This document shows, one piece after another, positions 26,429 through 36,168 of a stretch of 64,000 bases of DNA. The translations under genes were made by a program, and so were the position numbers. Numbering within the stretch: the first letter of the stretch is position 1; the number at the start of each line of letters is the position of its first letter. Under the pieces are notes generated by a model, which worked only from the letters and a program-made list of their open reading frames with translations, made no database searches and was not told the origin of the DNA. The stretch is from NCBI GenBank assembly GCA_913009205.1, contig CAJVYC010000016.1, positions 1-64,000 on the forward strand. The letters run 5' to 3'. This stretch comes from an uncultured Fluviicola sp. Lineage in GTDB: Bacteria > Bacteroidota > Bacteroidia > Flavobacteriales_D > Crocinitomicaceae.

Positions 26429-29400
26429 ATGGGACGCACTCATTTACTACTTATTGCCTTTGTTTTGATGTCTTTCTTCGGAAAGTCATCTCATGTTTTG
26501 GGTGGTGACATTACTTGGACGTGCCAAGGTGGTGATTATGTCTTCGAACTCGCGTTTTACCGAGACTGTAACGGAGCCGATATCAGTACTATTGGTGTTA
26601 ATATAGATGTTTGGAACCATCCAACAGTAAATCAAATCACATTAAATTACGACACAAGAACAGATGTTTCACCATTATGCACTCAAGTTGCAGGCGGTCC
26701 TGCACCATTAGATTGCGGAAGCGGAGCCTTTTCAGGAAGTGGTTTGGGAGCTATTGAAAAAATTATTTATCGAAGCGACCCAATCACGCTTGCGGGAACA
26801 CCGCCAATAGATGGATGGATTTTCACGTATCAAACTTCCTTACGAAGCGGTTCAATCACAAACCTTCAGAATCCATCGATATATGGAATCACATTGGCCT
26901 CAACCATGTTTGTCATTCCAAATTCTCCGGGAGGATGCGTTGACAATTCGCCTCAATTTTTACAAGAGCCTTATTTTGTGAGCTGCGTTGGTGATCAATA
27001 CGAATACAACATGAATGCCGTTGATCAGGATTTAGATTCATTGGCAATTTCATTTGGTGAGCCAATGGATCATTACCAAATGGTAGCTTATAACCCGCCA
27101 ACAGTGCCCGTTCCTATTCCATTTGAAGTTGGATTTTCACCGTCTTCTCCTACACCCGATGTTTCGTTGAACCCCGGAAATATTGCCGCAACAATTCATC
27201 CAAACTCTGGAAATCTTAAATTTCTTTCCTTTAACGCCGGAAATTTCGTGATTAAAGTTTTAATGAAATCATACAGACAAGGCGTTTTAATAGCGACAGT
27301 TGAGCGTGAAATGCAAGTATTCGTTCAAAATTGCAGTGGAATAAATTCTGCTCCTACCATAACAGGACCTTTCGGAGGATTGTTTGAAACGACTGTAAAC
27401 GCAGGAGACCTTGTCAATTTCGACATAACATCTGTGGATATCGAAGTACTTCAAGATGGGAGTCCACAAAACAATCATCTTTCGGCAACGGGACTTTTGA
27501 TTGGGCCGAACCCAACGCTTAATTCAGGATGTGCGATCGCACCTTGTGCAACGTTGGATGCAATGCCATTAATTACTGGTTCACTAGGTGTCACTACAAA
27601 TTTAAATTGGCAAACAGAATGTGATCACTTGTTGAATCCTTATGGATACATGGCCGACCTTATTCCTTACCATTTTGTATTCAAGATTCAAGACGATTAC
27701 TGTCCAATTCCAAAAGTGAGCTACGCAACAGTTACAATCAATGTTGTGAATCCGGATGTCATTTCAGCGACACAAATCAATTGTATTCAAACCGATATTA
27801 ATGGCGATGTGACATTGACCTGGGATCCTGTTGTGGATATAAACGCTTCTTTCAATGAATATCAAATTCATTCCATTCAAAGTGGACTTATTGCTTCAAT
27901 TGGAACAATCAATACTTCGAGTTATACAGATCTCGCCGTTGGTCAGAACGAAGATTATTTCATTCTGGTCGCGTCGGGTTGTTTTGGAAACACTTTAAAA
28001 TCATCGGATACGGTATCAAATATCCATTTGAATTTGATCGATCCCAATAATGGAACGGCAATTATAACTTGGAACGATCCAATAACCCCTGCTCTTCCTG
28101 GAATGAATCCATTTTACCACATCTATCGCGAATATCCAGTTGGAACTTGGACACTTTACGATAGTGTTCCTTATGGAACGAATTCATACACAGATACGAT
28201 CACAATCTGTTCGGTTGATTTAAGTTATCAAATTGTTCTTCCTAATTCGCCCTGTGATTGCACTTCAAACATAGTCTTTGGGCCATTTGAAGACATGATC
28301 ACTCCTGATATCCCGATCATAAATTCTGTTTCTATAGACACGATTACAGGTGGCGTTATAATTTCTTGGAATCAAAACAATCAACCAGACACGTATGGAT
28401 ACATCATTTATGAGATGGATGGAAATGGAATTGTAGCTCCAATCGATACCGTTTATGGAATTACAAACACGAGTTATATTGACATTACGAATACCAGTTT
28501 TGGAAGTTTAACATACACCGTGGCTGCCTTCGATTCTTGCTTAACAACAACGGTTCCTCCAACGTATCAAACATCAGCGAAAGATGAACTGAACTCAACG
28601 GTCTTTGTTACAACTACATTGAACATCTGTGCGCAAGAAGTGGATCTTAGTTGGTCAGATTACATCGGATGGACGGGTATAGATCATTATGAAATTCACG
28701 GCCAAAAAGTTGGAGAAGCTTGGGTTAATTTTGGTTCAACAACGAATGGAACTTTCAACGTAGGTGTTGATGATGCAAATACGTATTGTTTCACAGTTGA
28801 AGCGATCAGTTCTACTGGGGAAAGCTCGTTTTCCAATATTTCTTGCCTTTATATTGCTATTCCAGGAGATCCTTTGTTCAATTACTTGCAAGTAGCAACG
28901 GTTAATGCAGAAGCGATTGATTTAAAGCACTACATCGATCTTTCAACGAATATCGCTGAGCTTTCAATTCAACGAATGGATGAATTTGGAGTTTATAACG
29001 AAATCGCTTTGGTTCCTGTAACTGGACAAACGGTGAGTTACACCGACCTTCTTGTTGACGTTCAAGCCAATTCATATTCGTATCGATTTCAAGTGATAGA
29101 TAGCTGTTTCAAAGCAGGGCAAATTTCCAATACCGCAAAAACCATCTTGCTTACTGTTCAAAATGATGATGTTCGCAAACTCAATTATTTGAATTGGAGT
29201 TCTTATCAAGATTTTGACGGTTCAATCTTAGGCTATAATATCTACCGAGGAATCAACGGTGTTTTTAACGGTTCTCCAATTGATTATGTTGCTGGCGGTC
29301 AGTTTTCTTATGAAGATGACGTCAACTCCGTCGTTTCAATTGGTAAGATTTGCTATTATGTAGAGGCGATTGAAGCAATTAACTCATTTGGATTCTCTGA

Positions 29401-29722
29401 AAAAAGCAGATCGAACGAATCATGTATTGTGCAAGAACCAACGATTTACATTCCGAATAGTTTCTCTCCGGACGGAGATGAGTTCAATCAAATATTCTTG
29501 CCTATCCTATCTGATTTTGACCCTACAGATTACGAATTAAAAATCTACAACCGCTGGGGGCAGCCTATTTTTATTAGCAATGACCCGTCTATTGGATGGA
29601 ATGGAATCGTAAAAGAGACGAATCAAATTGCGGCAAGCGGAACTTATTTGTACAGCGTTATGCTTATTGATGGCAATGGTATTGAAATCTTTAAGAAAGG
29701 ACACGTTAACCTTTTTAAATAA
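26429..29722 (+). CDS. Large secreted type B T9SS protein, paralogue 1
   Basis: 1097 residues. Signal peptide (to about SSHVLG), then a module of about 300 residues opening with GGDITW and FELAFYRDCNG, with six or more cysteines and a DQDLDSLAISFGEP segment. It is clearly related to the protein at 31252-32991. Residues ~450-1000 form about five fibronectin-type III-like or Ig-like repeats. The end (IYIPNSFSPDGDEFN onward) is a type B sorting domain. Likely a T9SS-exported surface or extracellular protein; function unknown. It precedes the glycosyltransferase by 15 bases. Confidence 0.88.
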   Translation: MGRTHLLLIAFVLMSFFGKSSHVLGGDITWTCQGGDYVFELAFYRDCNGADISTIGVNIDVWNHPTVNQITLNYDTRTDVSPLCTQVAGGPAPLDCGSGAFSGSGLGAIEKIIYRSDPITLAGTPPIDGWIFTYQTSLRSGSITNLQNPSIYGITLASTMFVIPNSPGGCVDNSPQFLQEPYFVSCVGDQYEYNMNAVDQDLDSLAISFGEPMDHYQMVAYNPPTVPVPIPFEVGFSPSSPTPDVSLNPGNIAATIHPNSGNLKFLSFNAGNFVIKVLMKSYRQGVLIATVEREMQVFVQNCSGINSAPTITGPFGGLFETTVNAGDLVNFDITSVDIEVLQDGSPQNNHLSATGLLIGPNPTLNSGCAIAPCATLDAMPLITGSLGVTTNLNWQTECDHLLNPYGYMADLIPYHFVFKIQDDYCPIPKVSYATVTINVVNPDVISATQINCIQTDINGDVTLTWDPVVDINASFNEYQIHSIQSGLIASIGTINTSSYTDLAVGQNEDYFILVASGCFGNTLKSSDTVSNIHLNLIDPNNGTAIITWNDPITPALPGMNPFYHIYREYPVGTWTLYDSVPYGTNSYTDTITICSVDLSYQIVLPNSPCDCTSNIVFGPFEDMITPDIPIINSVSIDTITGGVIISWNQNNQPDTYGYIIYEMDGNGIVAPIDTVYGITNTSYIDITNTSFGSLTYTVAAFDSCLTTTVPPTYQTSAKDELNSTVFVTTTLNICAQEVDLSWSDYIGWTGIDHYEIHGQKVGEAWVNFGSTTNGTFNVGVDDANTYCFTVEAISSTGESSFSNISCLYIAIPGDPLFNYLQVATVNAEAIDLKHYIDLSTNIAELSIQRMDEFGVYNEIALVPVTGQTVSYTDLLVDVQANSYSYRFQVIDSCFKAGQISNTAKTILLTVQNDDVRKLNYLNWSSYQDFDGSILGYNIYRGINGVFNGSPIDYVAGGQFSYEDDVNSVVSIGKICYYVEAIEAINSFGFSEKSRSNESCIVQEPTIYIPNSFSPDGDEFNQIFLPILSDFDPTDYELKIYNRWGQPIFISNDPSIGWNGIVKETNQIAASGTYLYSVMLIDGNGIEIFKKGHVNLFK

Positions 29723-29737
29723 CGTTATCTTCGTCTT

Positions 29738-30694
29738 GTGAACCGCATTCTAATTATTCAAACTGCCTTTCTTGGTGATGTTATTTTAGCAACACCAGTC
29801 GTTTCTGAATTGAAACGTCTCTTCCCCGAATCGGAAATTGATATTCTGGTCAAGAAGGGTAACGAATCGCTTTTGGCGAACAATCCGAAACTCAATAAGG
29901 TCATTACGTTTAATAAGTCAAACGGAAAGTACAAGACGATGCGTTCTATAATCCGACAGATTAGAAAATCGAATTATGACCTTGTCATTAATCTTCATCG
30001 TTTTGCCAGTTCAGGAATTATAGCAGCAAGATCAAGAGGTAAATTGAAATATGGATTTAAGAAGAATCCGTTTTCATTTCTTTACTCCAAGTCTTTTAGT
30101 CACGAAATTGGAGATGGTACGCATGAAGTTGAAAGAAACCTTTCGATCATTAAGGAATTTGGAGCTTCAAATCTAGTTCGACCCGAATTGTTTCCTGCCT
30201 CTTCAGATTTCAAGGCAGTATCGCCTTATCAGGTTGAAGAATATATTTGCATGGCTCCGGCATCTGTCTGGTATACCAAACAACTTCCAATAGAAAAATG
30301 GAATGAGTTGGTGCTAAAGAATGAAAACCGACGCATCTACCTACTTGGTGGCCCCGGTGATAAGGAGCTATGTGCAACGATAAAAAGAGAACATTCTCAT
30401 GTCAACATCATGAACCTTGCAGGAGACTTGTCGTTGCTTCAATCCGCAGCTTTAATGAAAGGTGCTGTTCATAATTATGTAAATGATTCCGGTCCTTTGC
30501 ATTTGGCCTCATCAATGAATGCAGCTGTAACAGCTTTCTTTTGTTCTACTACTCCAGATTTTGGATTCGGTCCACTGTCGGACAATTCAACGATTAAACA
30601 GGTTGAAAATTTAGAATGTCGACCTTGCGGTCTGCACGGATATAAAAAATGTCCAAAAGGTCATTTCAAATGCGGCAACGAGATTTCTATTTAG
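29738..30694 (+). CDS. Glycosyltransferase family 9 (heptosyltransferase-like)
   Basis: 318 residues from a GTG start. GT9 enzymes transfer heptose or related sugars to lipopolysaccharide core. Seen: the N-terminal ILIIQTAFLGDVILATPVVS (~4-22), RSRGKLKYGF (~100), and the nucleotide-sugar site region LGGPGDKELC (~205) followed by NDSGPLHLASSMN (~250). The C-terminal ECRPCGLHGYKKCPKGHFKC has a Cys cluster, as in many Bacteroidota heptosyltransferases. Its end overlaps the convergent acetyltransferase gene by 8 bases. Confidence 0.9.
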   Translation: MNRILIIQTAFLGDVILATPVVSELKRLFPESEIDILVKKGNESLLANNPKLNKVITFNKSNGKYKTMRSIIRQIRKSNYDLVINLHRFASSGIIAARSRGKLKYGFKKNPFSFLYSKSFSHEIGDGTHEVERNLSIIKEFGASNLVRPELFPASSDFKAVSPYQVEEYICMAPASVWYTKQLPIEKWNELVLKNENRRIYLLGGPGDKELCATIKREHSHVNIMNLAGDLSLLQSAALMKGAVHNYVNDSGPLHLASSMNAAVTAFFCSTTPDFGFGPLSDNSTIKQVENLECRPCGLHGYKKCPKGHFKCGNEISI

Positions 30695-31193
30695 CCTCAG
30701 TCAATCGGAGCTCCATAATAAAATCTTCCATCAAGTAATCTTTTCCGATATCAATATCTTCTTCTCCAATTACCTTAAACCCACAGTGTTTATAAAATTC
30801 AACAGCTTCATTAAACCGATTTACATTTAAATGAAGAGATGTTAAGTCCAAATCAAAAGCGATATCAATTGCTTTGTTTAGCAGAACGCGTCCCATTCCT
30901 TTTCCTTGGCGTTCAGGCAACATATACAATTTATGAATCCTCAACATGCCAACATCAGGGTAATTCGGCTCTATTCCAACAAATCCTTTTGCAATTCCGT
31001 GTTCTTTGACAATATAAAATAAGTGACCGGTTTGAGCCTGTTCTTGAAGCGTATTGACATCATACATCCAATCGAGCATATAGTCGATTTGATCCTTCGT
31101 TAAAATGTCCTTAAAAGCATTTGGCCATATATCATGCGCCAATTGATTTACCAAAAATACATCATCCCTGGTCAGTTGTACAGTCTCAATCAT
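30687..31193 (-). CDS. GNAT family N-acetyltransferase
   Basis: Start taken at ATG 31193 (168 aa): MIETVQLTRDDVFLVNQLA is the typical beginning, while the in-frame ATG at 31226 adds an atypical leader. Seen: YMLPERQGKGMGRVLLNKAI (~90-108), the acetyl-CoA loop Q/RxxGxG, and LNVNRFNEAVEFYKHCGF (~118-135). Acceptor unknown. It converges with the glycosyltransferase, overlapping by 8 bases, with no terminator between them. Confidence 0.85.
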   Translation of the reverse strand: MIETVQLTRDDVFLVNQLAHDIWPNAFKDILTKDQIDYMLDWMYDVNTLQEQAQTGHLFYIVKEHGIAKGFVGIEPNYPDVGMLRIHKLYMLPERQGKGMGRVLLNKAIDIAFDLDLTSLHLNVNRFNEAVEFYKHCGFKVIGEEDIDIGKDYLMEDFIMELRLTEAK

Positions 31194-31251
31194 TTTTCGA
31201 ATTCTATTTGATAACGAAAATATCAATTAATTCGGCGTCGATTCTCTACTT

Positions 31252-32991
31252 CTATTTTATAATATACACAAAGCCATGTGCAGTATACTTAGATTTCTCA
31301 ACATCGTCATATATGTACTTCACACTTTCAGGCGTTACAACATACGTATAAGTTCCCTCAGTAAGTTCTGTACCTAACATATCAGTACCCTTCCATTCGT
31401 TTTGGTATTTATCATTTTGATAAACCAGGTTACCCCATCTATTAAAAACCATCAGACTCACCCGGTCGTAATCTTCCAAATTCTTGACAATAAAGAATTC
31501 ATTAATTCCGTCATCATTAGAAGTTATGACATTGGGTGCTGCTAACGGACAATTATGATACACTCGAATTGGTTCCGATTCAATAGACTTAGCACATTGA
31601 TCGAAAACTTCAACACTCATCAAGTTTAAATTAGGATCTAGGATTGATGTTGGGAAAACCGATGTTGAGTTATTCCCAAAATTTGGATTCCATGAATAGA
31701 AATACGGTGCCACTCCGTTAGTGACTTCACAACTAATTTGTCCGTTAACTTCAGTTTCGTCGCAGAAATTTACGCTGTCGGTATGGGTGATCGACATTTC
31801 TATATAATCTCTAATAGTAATGTAAGCCGTAGTCGTGTCAAAGCTTTGCTCACATATATTCTCAACAACAATACTAAAAACAATTTCCTCATCACCTTCG
31901 AAAAGCCCATCAAGGTAGGGTGTGATTTGAATTGTATCTGTTGCAACACCAATTGGTAAAGTCAAGACCGTTGGTAGTTGGTTGTAATCCGTTCCATTAA
32001 TCGCAACCCCAGATATGAATATCTGAAGGTCAACAGATTCTGTAGTATCGTCTCTAATGACTATGAAACCTGCACTCCCACAATCTTCAATCAATATAGC
32101 TGAACCAACAACGTCAACTGTCATCGGAATTTCAACCTCACAAACAACAACTCTATAACCAAAGGTTCTAAACTTTGAATTTATAAGAATACCGTTTCTA
32201 TATTCGTCTACACAAACAGCCATTACATAAGTCCCAACTAAACTTGGAGTAATTGACATCATTCCTGTTTGTGGATCAATAGTTACATTTGAACCAGGCC
32301 CAAGCGGCAATGCACCTGAAAAACCAACTTCCCAAGGAATATCAGCATAAGGTTCTGGCGCTTCAGGATTTGGTTGTGCACCAACCGAAATATTGACAGT
32401 TTTCGGTGTACAAATTGAATAGACCAATGAGTCACCATCAATATCTGTAGCACTATGATCAAAATCTAAGGTATTGTCAGAACAAAGTACAATTGGTGGG
32501 TATTCATTAAAGCGAGCACAATTATTATCGGCTGTTCCCACAAGTCCAGTTCCAGGAATTGTTGTTTTAATTGTTATCCCCCAATCTCCTGGAGCTACTA
32601 TATTGGCAATATTATTTGCCCAACAACATCTTTGATATGCGACGTAATAACCATCAACAGTTGCTGGAAGCGATATCGTTTGAATATAAATTGCTCTTTC
32701 AATACAAATATCAGTTGGCGGCGTCACACATGGATCGTCATAAACAACAGCTAAGGTATCTGGAGTTGGCAAGGGGATATTAAATACAGAAAATACTGTT
32801 CCGTTCGCATTAAAAACTGTATAATCCAAAGGGCTATCAAACCCACTTCCTGAACAATCTCGATAGATTTCAAAAGTGACTCTATATTCGTCATTTCCCA
32901 GTGAATCGTAGTAAACTTCTCCACCTACAATATGCGTTGCACCTGCCTGAAAACCAAGTGCTAAAAGAAATGCAATTACAATAATTTTCAT
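31252..32991 (-). CDS. Secreted type B T9SS protein, paralogue 2
   Basis: 579 residues. Signal peptide (to AGA/THIVGG), then the same module as the 26429 gene: IVGGEVYY, FEIYRDCSGSG, IVLCSDNTLDF, ATDIDGDSLVYS, and a DPQTGMMSITP stretch, with conserved cysteines. This is followed by a Calx-beta-like region (~300-390), a short Ig-like stretch and a type B sorting domain (the C-terminal ~95 residues, with DDGINEFFIVKN and YDRVSLMVFNRWGNLVYQ). It is roughly half the size of its paralogue because it lacks the fibronectin-like repeats. Confidence 0.88.
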   Translation of the reverse strand: MKIIVIAFLLALGFQAGATHIVGGEVYYDSLGNDEYRVTFEIYRDCSGSGFDSPLDYTVFNANGTVFSVFNIPLPTPDTLAVVYDDPCVTPPTDICIERAIYIQTISLPATVDGYYVAYQRCCWANNIANIVAPGDWGITIKTTIPGTGLVGTADNNCARFNEYPPIVLCSDNTLDFDHSATDIDGDSLVYSICTPKTVNISVGAQPNPEAPEPYADIPWEVGFSGALPLGPGSNVTIDPQTGMMSITPSLVGTYVMAVCVDEYRNGILINSKFRTFGYRVVVCEVEIPMTVDVVGSAILIEDCGSAGFIVIRDDTTESVDLQIFISGVAINGTDYNQLPTVLTLPIGVATDTIQITPYLDGLFEGDEEIVFSIVVENICEQSFDTTTAYITIRDYIEMSITHTDSVNFCDETEVNGQISCEVTNGVAPYFYSWNPNFGNNSTSVFPTSILDPNLNLMSVEVFDQCAKSIESEPIRVYHNCPLAAPNVITSNDDGINEFFIVKNLEDYDRVSLMVFNRWGNLVYQNDKYQNEWKGTDMLGTELTEGTYTYVVTPESVKYIYDDVEKSKYTAHGFVYIIK

Positions 32992-33077
32992 ACCAATAGT
33001 TTTACGTTAAAAGTAAGACTGTGAAATTAAGTAATAAATTGCATACGTTCTAAAAAGAGTTGAAAGTAGAGATCAAG

Positions 33078-33113
33078 AAAAAGCCACTTGAACAAGTTCA
33101 AATGGCTTTTAAA
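33078..33113 (-). terminator. Terminator after the VWD gene
   Basis: On the minus strand the arms AAGCCA.TTGAAC and GTTCAA.TGGCTT form a near-perfect hairpin of about 12 pairs, followed by TTTTTC. It lies directly after the stop codon at 33118. Confidence 0.85.
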
Positions 33114-33117
33114 TTTT

Positions 33118-34728
33118 TTACCCTCTACCTGAGCGAGGCTTAGGTACTGAAGGCCTTGGCTTCGGCTTCGGGGCAGGACGCGTCGTTGGTCTCGGCGTTG
33201 GACGTGTCGTCGGTCTAGGAGTTAGTCTCGGTGCAGGACGCCACGTTGGAGTTGGAGTCGGTCTTGGACGAGGCGTTGGTCTAGTCGTAGGTTGAAGTAT
33301 CGGACGAGTTGTTGGAGTTGTAGTTTCTGGAGATTTTGGCTGTGCTCCATTTCCTTTAACAGTGCCTGTAGGTGTTCCAGTTTCGTTACCATTCTCTCCT
33401 TTAACAATCGGAGTTCTTCCTTCTGATGGAGTTGGAGTTCTCGTTGGTCGTGTAGACGGTGTTCTAACTGGTGGCTCTGGATTATCATTTACAATTGGCT
33501 CACGAACAGGAGTAATTGTTCCAGGATCAACTGCTAGCGGGGGCGTTGGTGCAACACATGGGGGAATATCCAAATAAGCATTATCATAAACACAACTATT
33601 CATATCAGCTGGTAAAACACCACCTCTTTCACAATTTCTTATTGCGCGATTTCTTCTTTCTTGATCTAAATCACGAACACTTCTGTGAAATCTCGGGAAA
33701 CTTCTATCGGTAAATGAAAAAGTAGATTGTCCCATTCCGTAGTCAAACAATGAAGTTGCTTGTGTAATTCTATGAAGGTCCGCGAAATCTTTTGCTAAGT
33801 AATTCAGTCTTTGGTTTTCAATATCTCTAGCCATACCGTGATTACTTGAAGGGAAGAAACGAATTGGAGCTGAAACACCAGAAGCATCAAAATCATCTCT
33901 TCGAATTCCATTTGCATTTCCTAATACTCCTGAATAATTACGAGTACATGTGTTAACGCTTACGCCAACATTATAAAAGGAAACTCCCACAGTTCTTCCA
34001 GGCTTAGCCGTTACAGACTCGCCCGTTGGCCAATCAACAACATAAGTACCTCCAGACATTGTAACAACGCCACCGTTTGGCAAGAAATAAGGCTTCGTCC
34101 CGATATTTAAAGGTTGTCCGTTTAAACGAACGGGTGTTGTTGTATTTCCATCTGGATGATCTTCTGCATATAAACAAACTCTATCACCTCCAACATTCAT
34201 TGCAAGTGCTGTATTTAATGAGAAATCATCACGAACCGCTCTTTGTCGCGATTGCACTTCCATTTTAGAATCATTTGATTTTGTCAAAACAAACTCACCA
34301 ACAGTTTGGAAAGAAAAACGTTCTCCATCGTAAGACTGTAAGTGCGGGTCACCATAAGACCTTCCTAATGTAGGGGCACATGATACATTCGAAACCACTG
34401 AGTTCATATCAGTCCAGAAAGCTCCATCTATTGGATCTGAACGGTGAGCTGCAATAGCCGTTTCCATTCTTTTTAAAGTAGGTTTTGGAACCAGTGCTAA
34501 CACTTGGTGTGGTGTCATATTCTCCGGGAAATTTCTTACTCCAACAGGTTGTTGATTAACAACCGCAGGAAGATTGTCAGCTAGCCAAGCGCCTCTAACG
34601 CCGTCCCAACTTTTCAATTCATTTCGAATAGGCTCGTAGTCTCTTTCGAAATTGGCGCTTTTCTGCGATGATGAGTTCAATGCTAAAAGAACCAGTAATG
34701 AAGTCAATATAATGTATGAATGTTTCAT
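33118..34728 (-). CDS. Secreted VWD-domain protein with Pro/Thr/Arg-rich tail
   Basis: 536 residues. Signal peptide 1-21; an N-terminal region (~25-115) of unknown type; then a von Willebrand factor type D domain (~120-285) with RSYGDPHLQSYDGERF, TVGEFVL and YSGVLGNANG. The last ~145 residues are almost only Pro, Thr, Arg, Lys and Ser, organised as TRPTPRP-like short repeats. No sorting domain of T9SS type is seen at the end. VWD domains occur in secreted bacterial proteins. The tail could span the cell wall or bind polyanions; this is inference. Terminator at 33078-33113. Confidence 0.85.
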   Translation of the reverse strand: MKHSYIILTSLLVLLALNSSSQKSANFERDYEPIRNELKSWDGVRGAWLADNLPAVVNQQPVGVRNFPENMTPHQVLALVPKPTLKRMETAIAAHRSDPIDGAFWTDMNSVVSNVSCAPTLGRSYGDPHLQSYDGERFSFQTVGEFVLTKSNDSKMEVQSRQRAVRDDFSLNTALAMNVGGDRVCLYAEDHPDGNTTTPVRLNGQPLNIGTKPYFLPNGGVVTMSGGTYVVDWPTGESVTAKPGRTVGVSFYNVGVSVNTCTRNYSGVLGNANGIRRDDFDASGVSAPIRFFPSSNHGMARDIENQRLNYLAKDFADLHRITQATSLFDYGMGQSTFSFTDRSFPRFHRSVRDLDQERRNRAIRNCERGGVLPADMNSCVYDNAYLDIPPCVAPTPPLAVDPGTITPVREPIVNDNPEPPVRTPSTRPTRTPTPSEGRTPIVKGENGNETGTPTGTVKGNGAQPKSPETTTPTTRPILQPTTRPTPRPRPTPTPTWRPAPRLTPRPTTRPTPRPTTRPAPKPKPRPSVPKPRSGRG

Positions 34729-34810
34729 AGTGTATAATTTAAGTCCGCTAAAACAAGAGCAAATTATATGCCAATCTTTAATTTTTTGTTAAAACCCAAT
34801 ATTGACGAAT

Positions 34811-34845
34811 AAAAAAACCCCTCTAAGCCAGGCTTAAAGGGATTC
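34811..34845 (-). terminator. Terminator of the nqr operon
   Basis: On the minus strand CCCTTTAAGCC and GGCTTAGAGGG pair with one wobble or mismatch, followed by seven T. It lies about 25 bases after the nqrF stop at 34868. Confidence 0.85.
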
Positions 34846-34867
34846 AATTTACAAAAATAATATGGAA

Positions 34868-36166
34868 TTATCCACCGAAATCGTCAAAACGAACGCTTTC
34901 TTCAGGCACTCCCCACTCGTCGCACATGTTCAGAACCGCTTGATTCATCATTGGAGGACCACAGAAATAGAATTCAATATCTTCCGGTGCCTCGTGCTTT
35001 AATAAGTACTCGTCAATAACAACTTGATGAACGAATCCTGTAAATCCATCACCTTCAGGATCATCAGTACTCTTTTTATTCACCCAGTTATCAGATTCCA
35101 AAGCATCAGACAATACCAAATAGAATTTGAAATTAGGAAAATCTTTTTCTAAATCACGGAAGTAGTGAATATAGAACAATTCAGCTCTTGATCGTCCACC
35201 GTACCAATAACTCACTTTTCTACCTGTCTTTAGCGTTCTGAATAACTCATACAAATGAGAACGCATTGGAGCCATTCCTGCACCACCGCCAATGTATAAC
35301 ATTTCAGAGTCAGACTCATTAATGAAAAATTCTCCATAAGGTCCTGAGATAATTGCTGGATCTCCTTCTTTAAGGTTGAAGATATAAGACGATGCAACGC
35401 CAGGATTAACATTCATCCAAGCATTTCTATCACGATCCCAAGGTGGAGTCGCAACACGAACGTTCAACATAATTTTTCTTCCTTCAGCCGGATAAGATGC
35501 CATTGAATATGCGCGAACTACTTCTTCGTCATTCTTCATAATAAGTGGCCAAAGACCAAACTTGTCCCAATCAGCTTTAAATTTATCTGGTTCTCCAGGA
35601 TGATCTAAAGGATGGGCTGAAACATCCATGTCCGTAAACTTAGTTTCACAAACAGGAATCTTAATTTGGATATATCCACCTGCTTTGTAATCCATGTCTT
35701 CTGGAATCTCTACGATGAATTCTTTAATGAATGTTGCAACATTATAGTTTGAGACTACTTTCGCTTCCCATTCTTTAATTCCAAGAATTTCTTCTTCAAC
35801 TTCAATCTTCATGTTCTCTTTCACCTTCACTTGACATCCCAAACGCATGTGCGCTGCGATCTCTTTTCTTGAGAAGTGTGGTTCCTCCGTAGGAAGAATA
35901 CCCCCACCACCTTCAAGAACATGGCATGTACATTGAACACAAGTACCCCCCCCACCGCATGCGGATGGTAAAAATATTCCATTGTTACTTAGCGTACTCA
36001 AAAGAGTTGAACCACCATCAACTTCAATAATTCTCTCTCCTCCATTAATATCAATCGTGATTTTACCTGCTGGAGATAATTTTGCTTTTACAAACAATAG
36101 CATGGCAACAAGTACCAAAACTACGAGTAAGAAAACTCCTAATGTTAATCCTAATGTTAATCCCAT
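34868..36166 (-). CDS. nqrF: Na+-NQR subunit F
   Basis: The NADH-oxidising subunit of the Na+-translocating NADH:quinone reductase. 432 residues with an N-terminal anchor helix (7-27), a 2Fe-2S domain with Cys70, Cys76, Cys79 and Cys111, then FAD- and NADH-binding domains (RAYSMASYPAE near 205 and YIGGGAGMAPMRSH near 275, CGPPMMN near 405). Electrons pass NADH to FAD to 2Fe-2S and on to NqrB/C. The four glycines after Cys70 are encoded by a run of eight G at 35946-35953. It ends the operon 3 bases after nqrE. Confidence 0.97.
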   Translation of the reverse strand: MGLTLGLTLGVFLLVVLVLVAMLLFVKAKLSPAGKITIDINGGERIIEVDGGSTLLSTLSNNGIFLPSACGGGGTCVQCTCHVLEGGGGILPTEEPHFSRKEIAAHMRLGCQVKVKENMKIEVEEEILGIKEWEAKVVSNYNVATFIKEFIVEIPEDMDYKAGGYIQIKIPVCETKFTDMDVSAHPLDHPGEPDKFKADWDKFGLWPLIMKNDEEVVRAYSMASYPAEGRKIMLNVRVATPPWDRDRNAWMNVNPGVASSYIFNLKEGDPAIISGPYGEFFINESDSEMLYIGGGAGMAPMRSHLYELFRTLKTGRKVSYWYGGRSRAELFYIHYFRDLEKDFPNFKFYLVLSDALESDNWVNKKSTDDPEGDGFTGFVHQVVIDEYLLKHEAPEDIEFYFCGPPMMNQAVLNMCDEWGVPEESVRFDDFGG

Positions 36167-36168
36167 TT

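Noticed and set aside
33222-33488. Second long frame in the VWD tail region
   Set aside because: It is a shift of the Pro/Thr/Arg repeat codons and has no start context or family; a side effect of the repeats.
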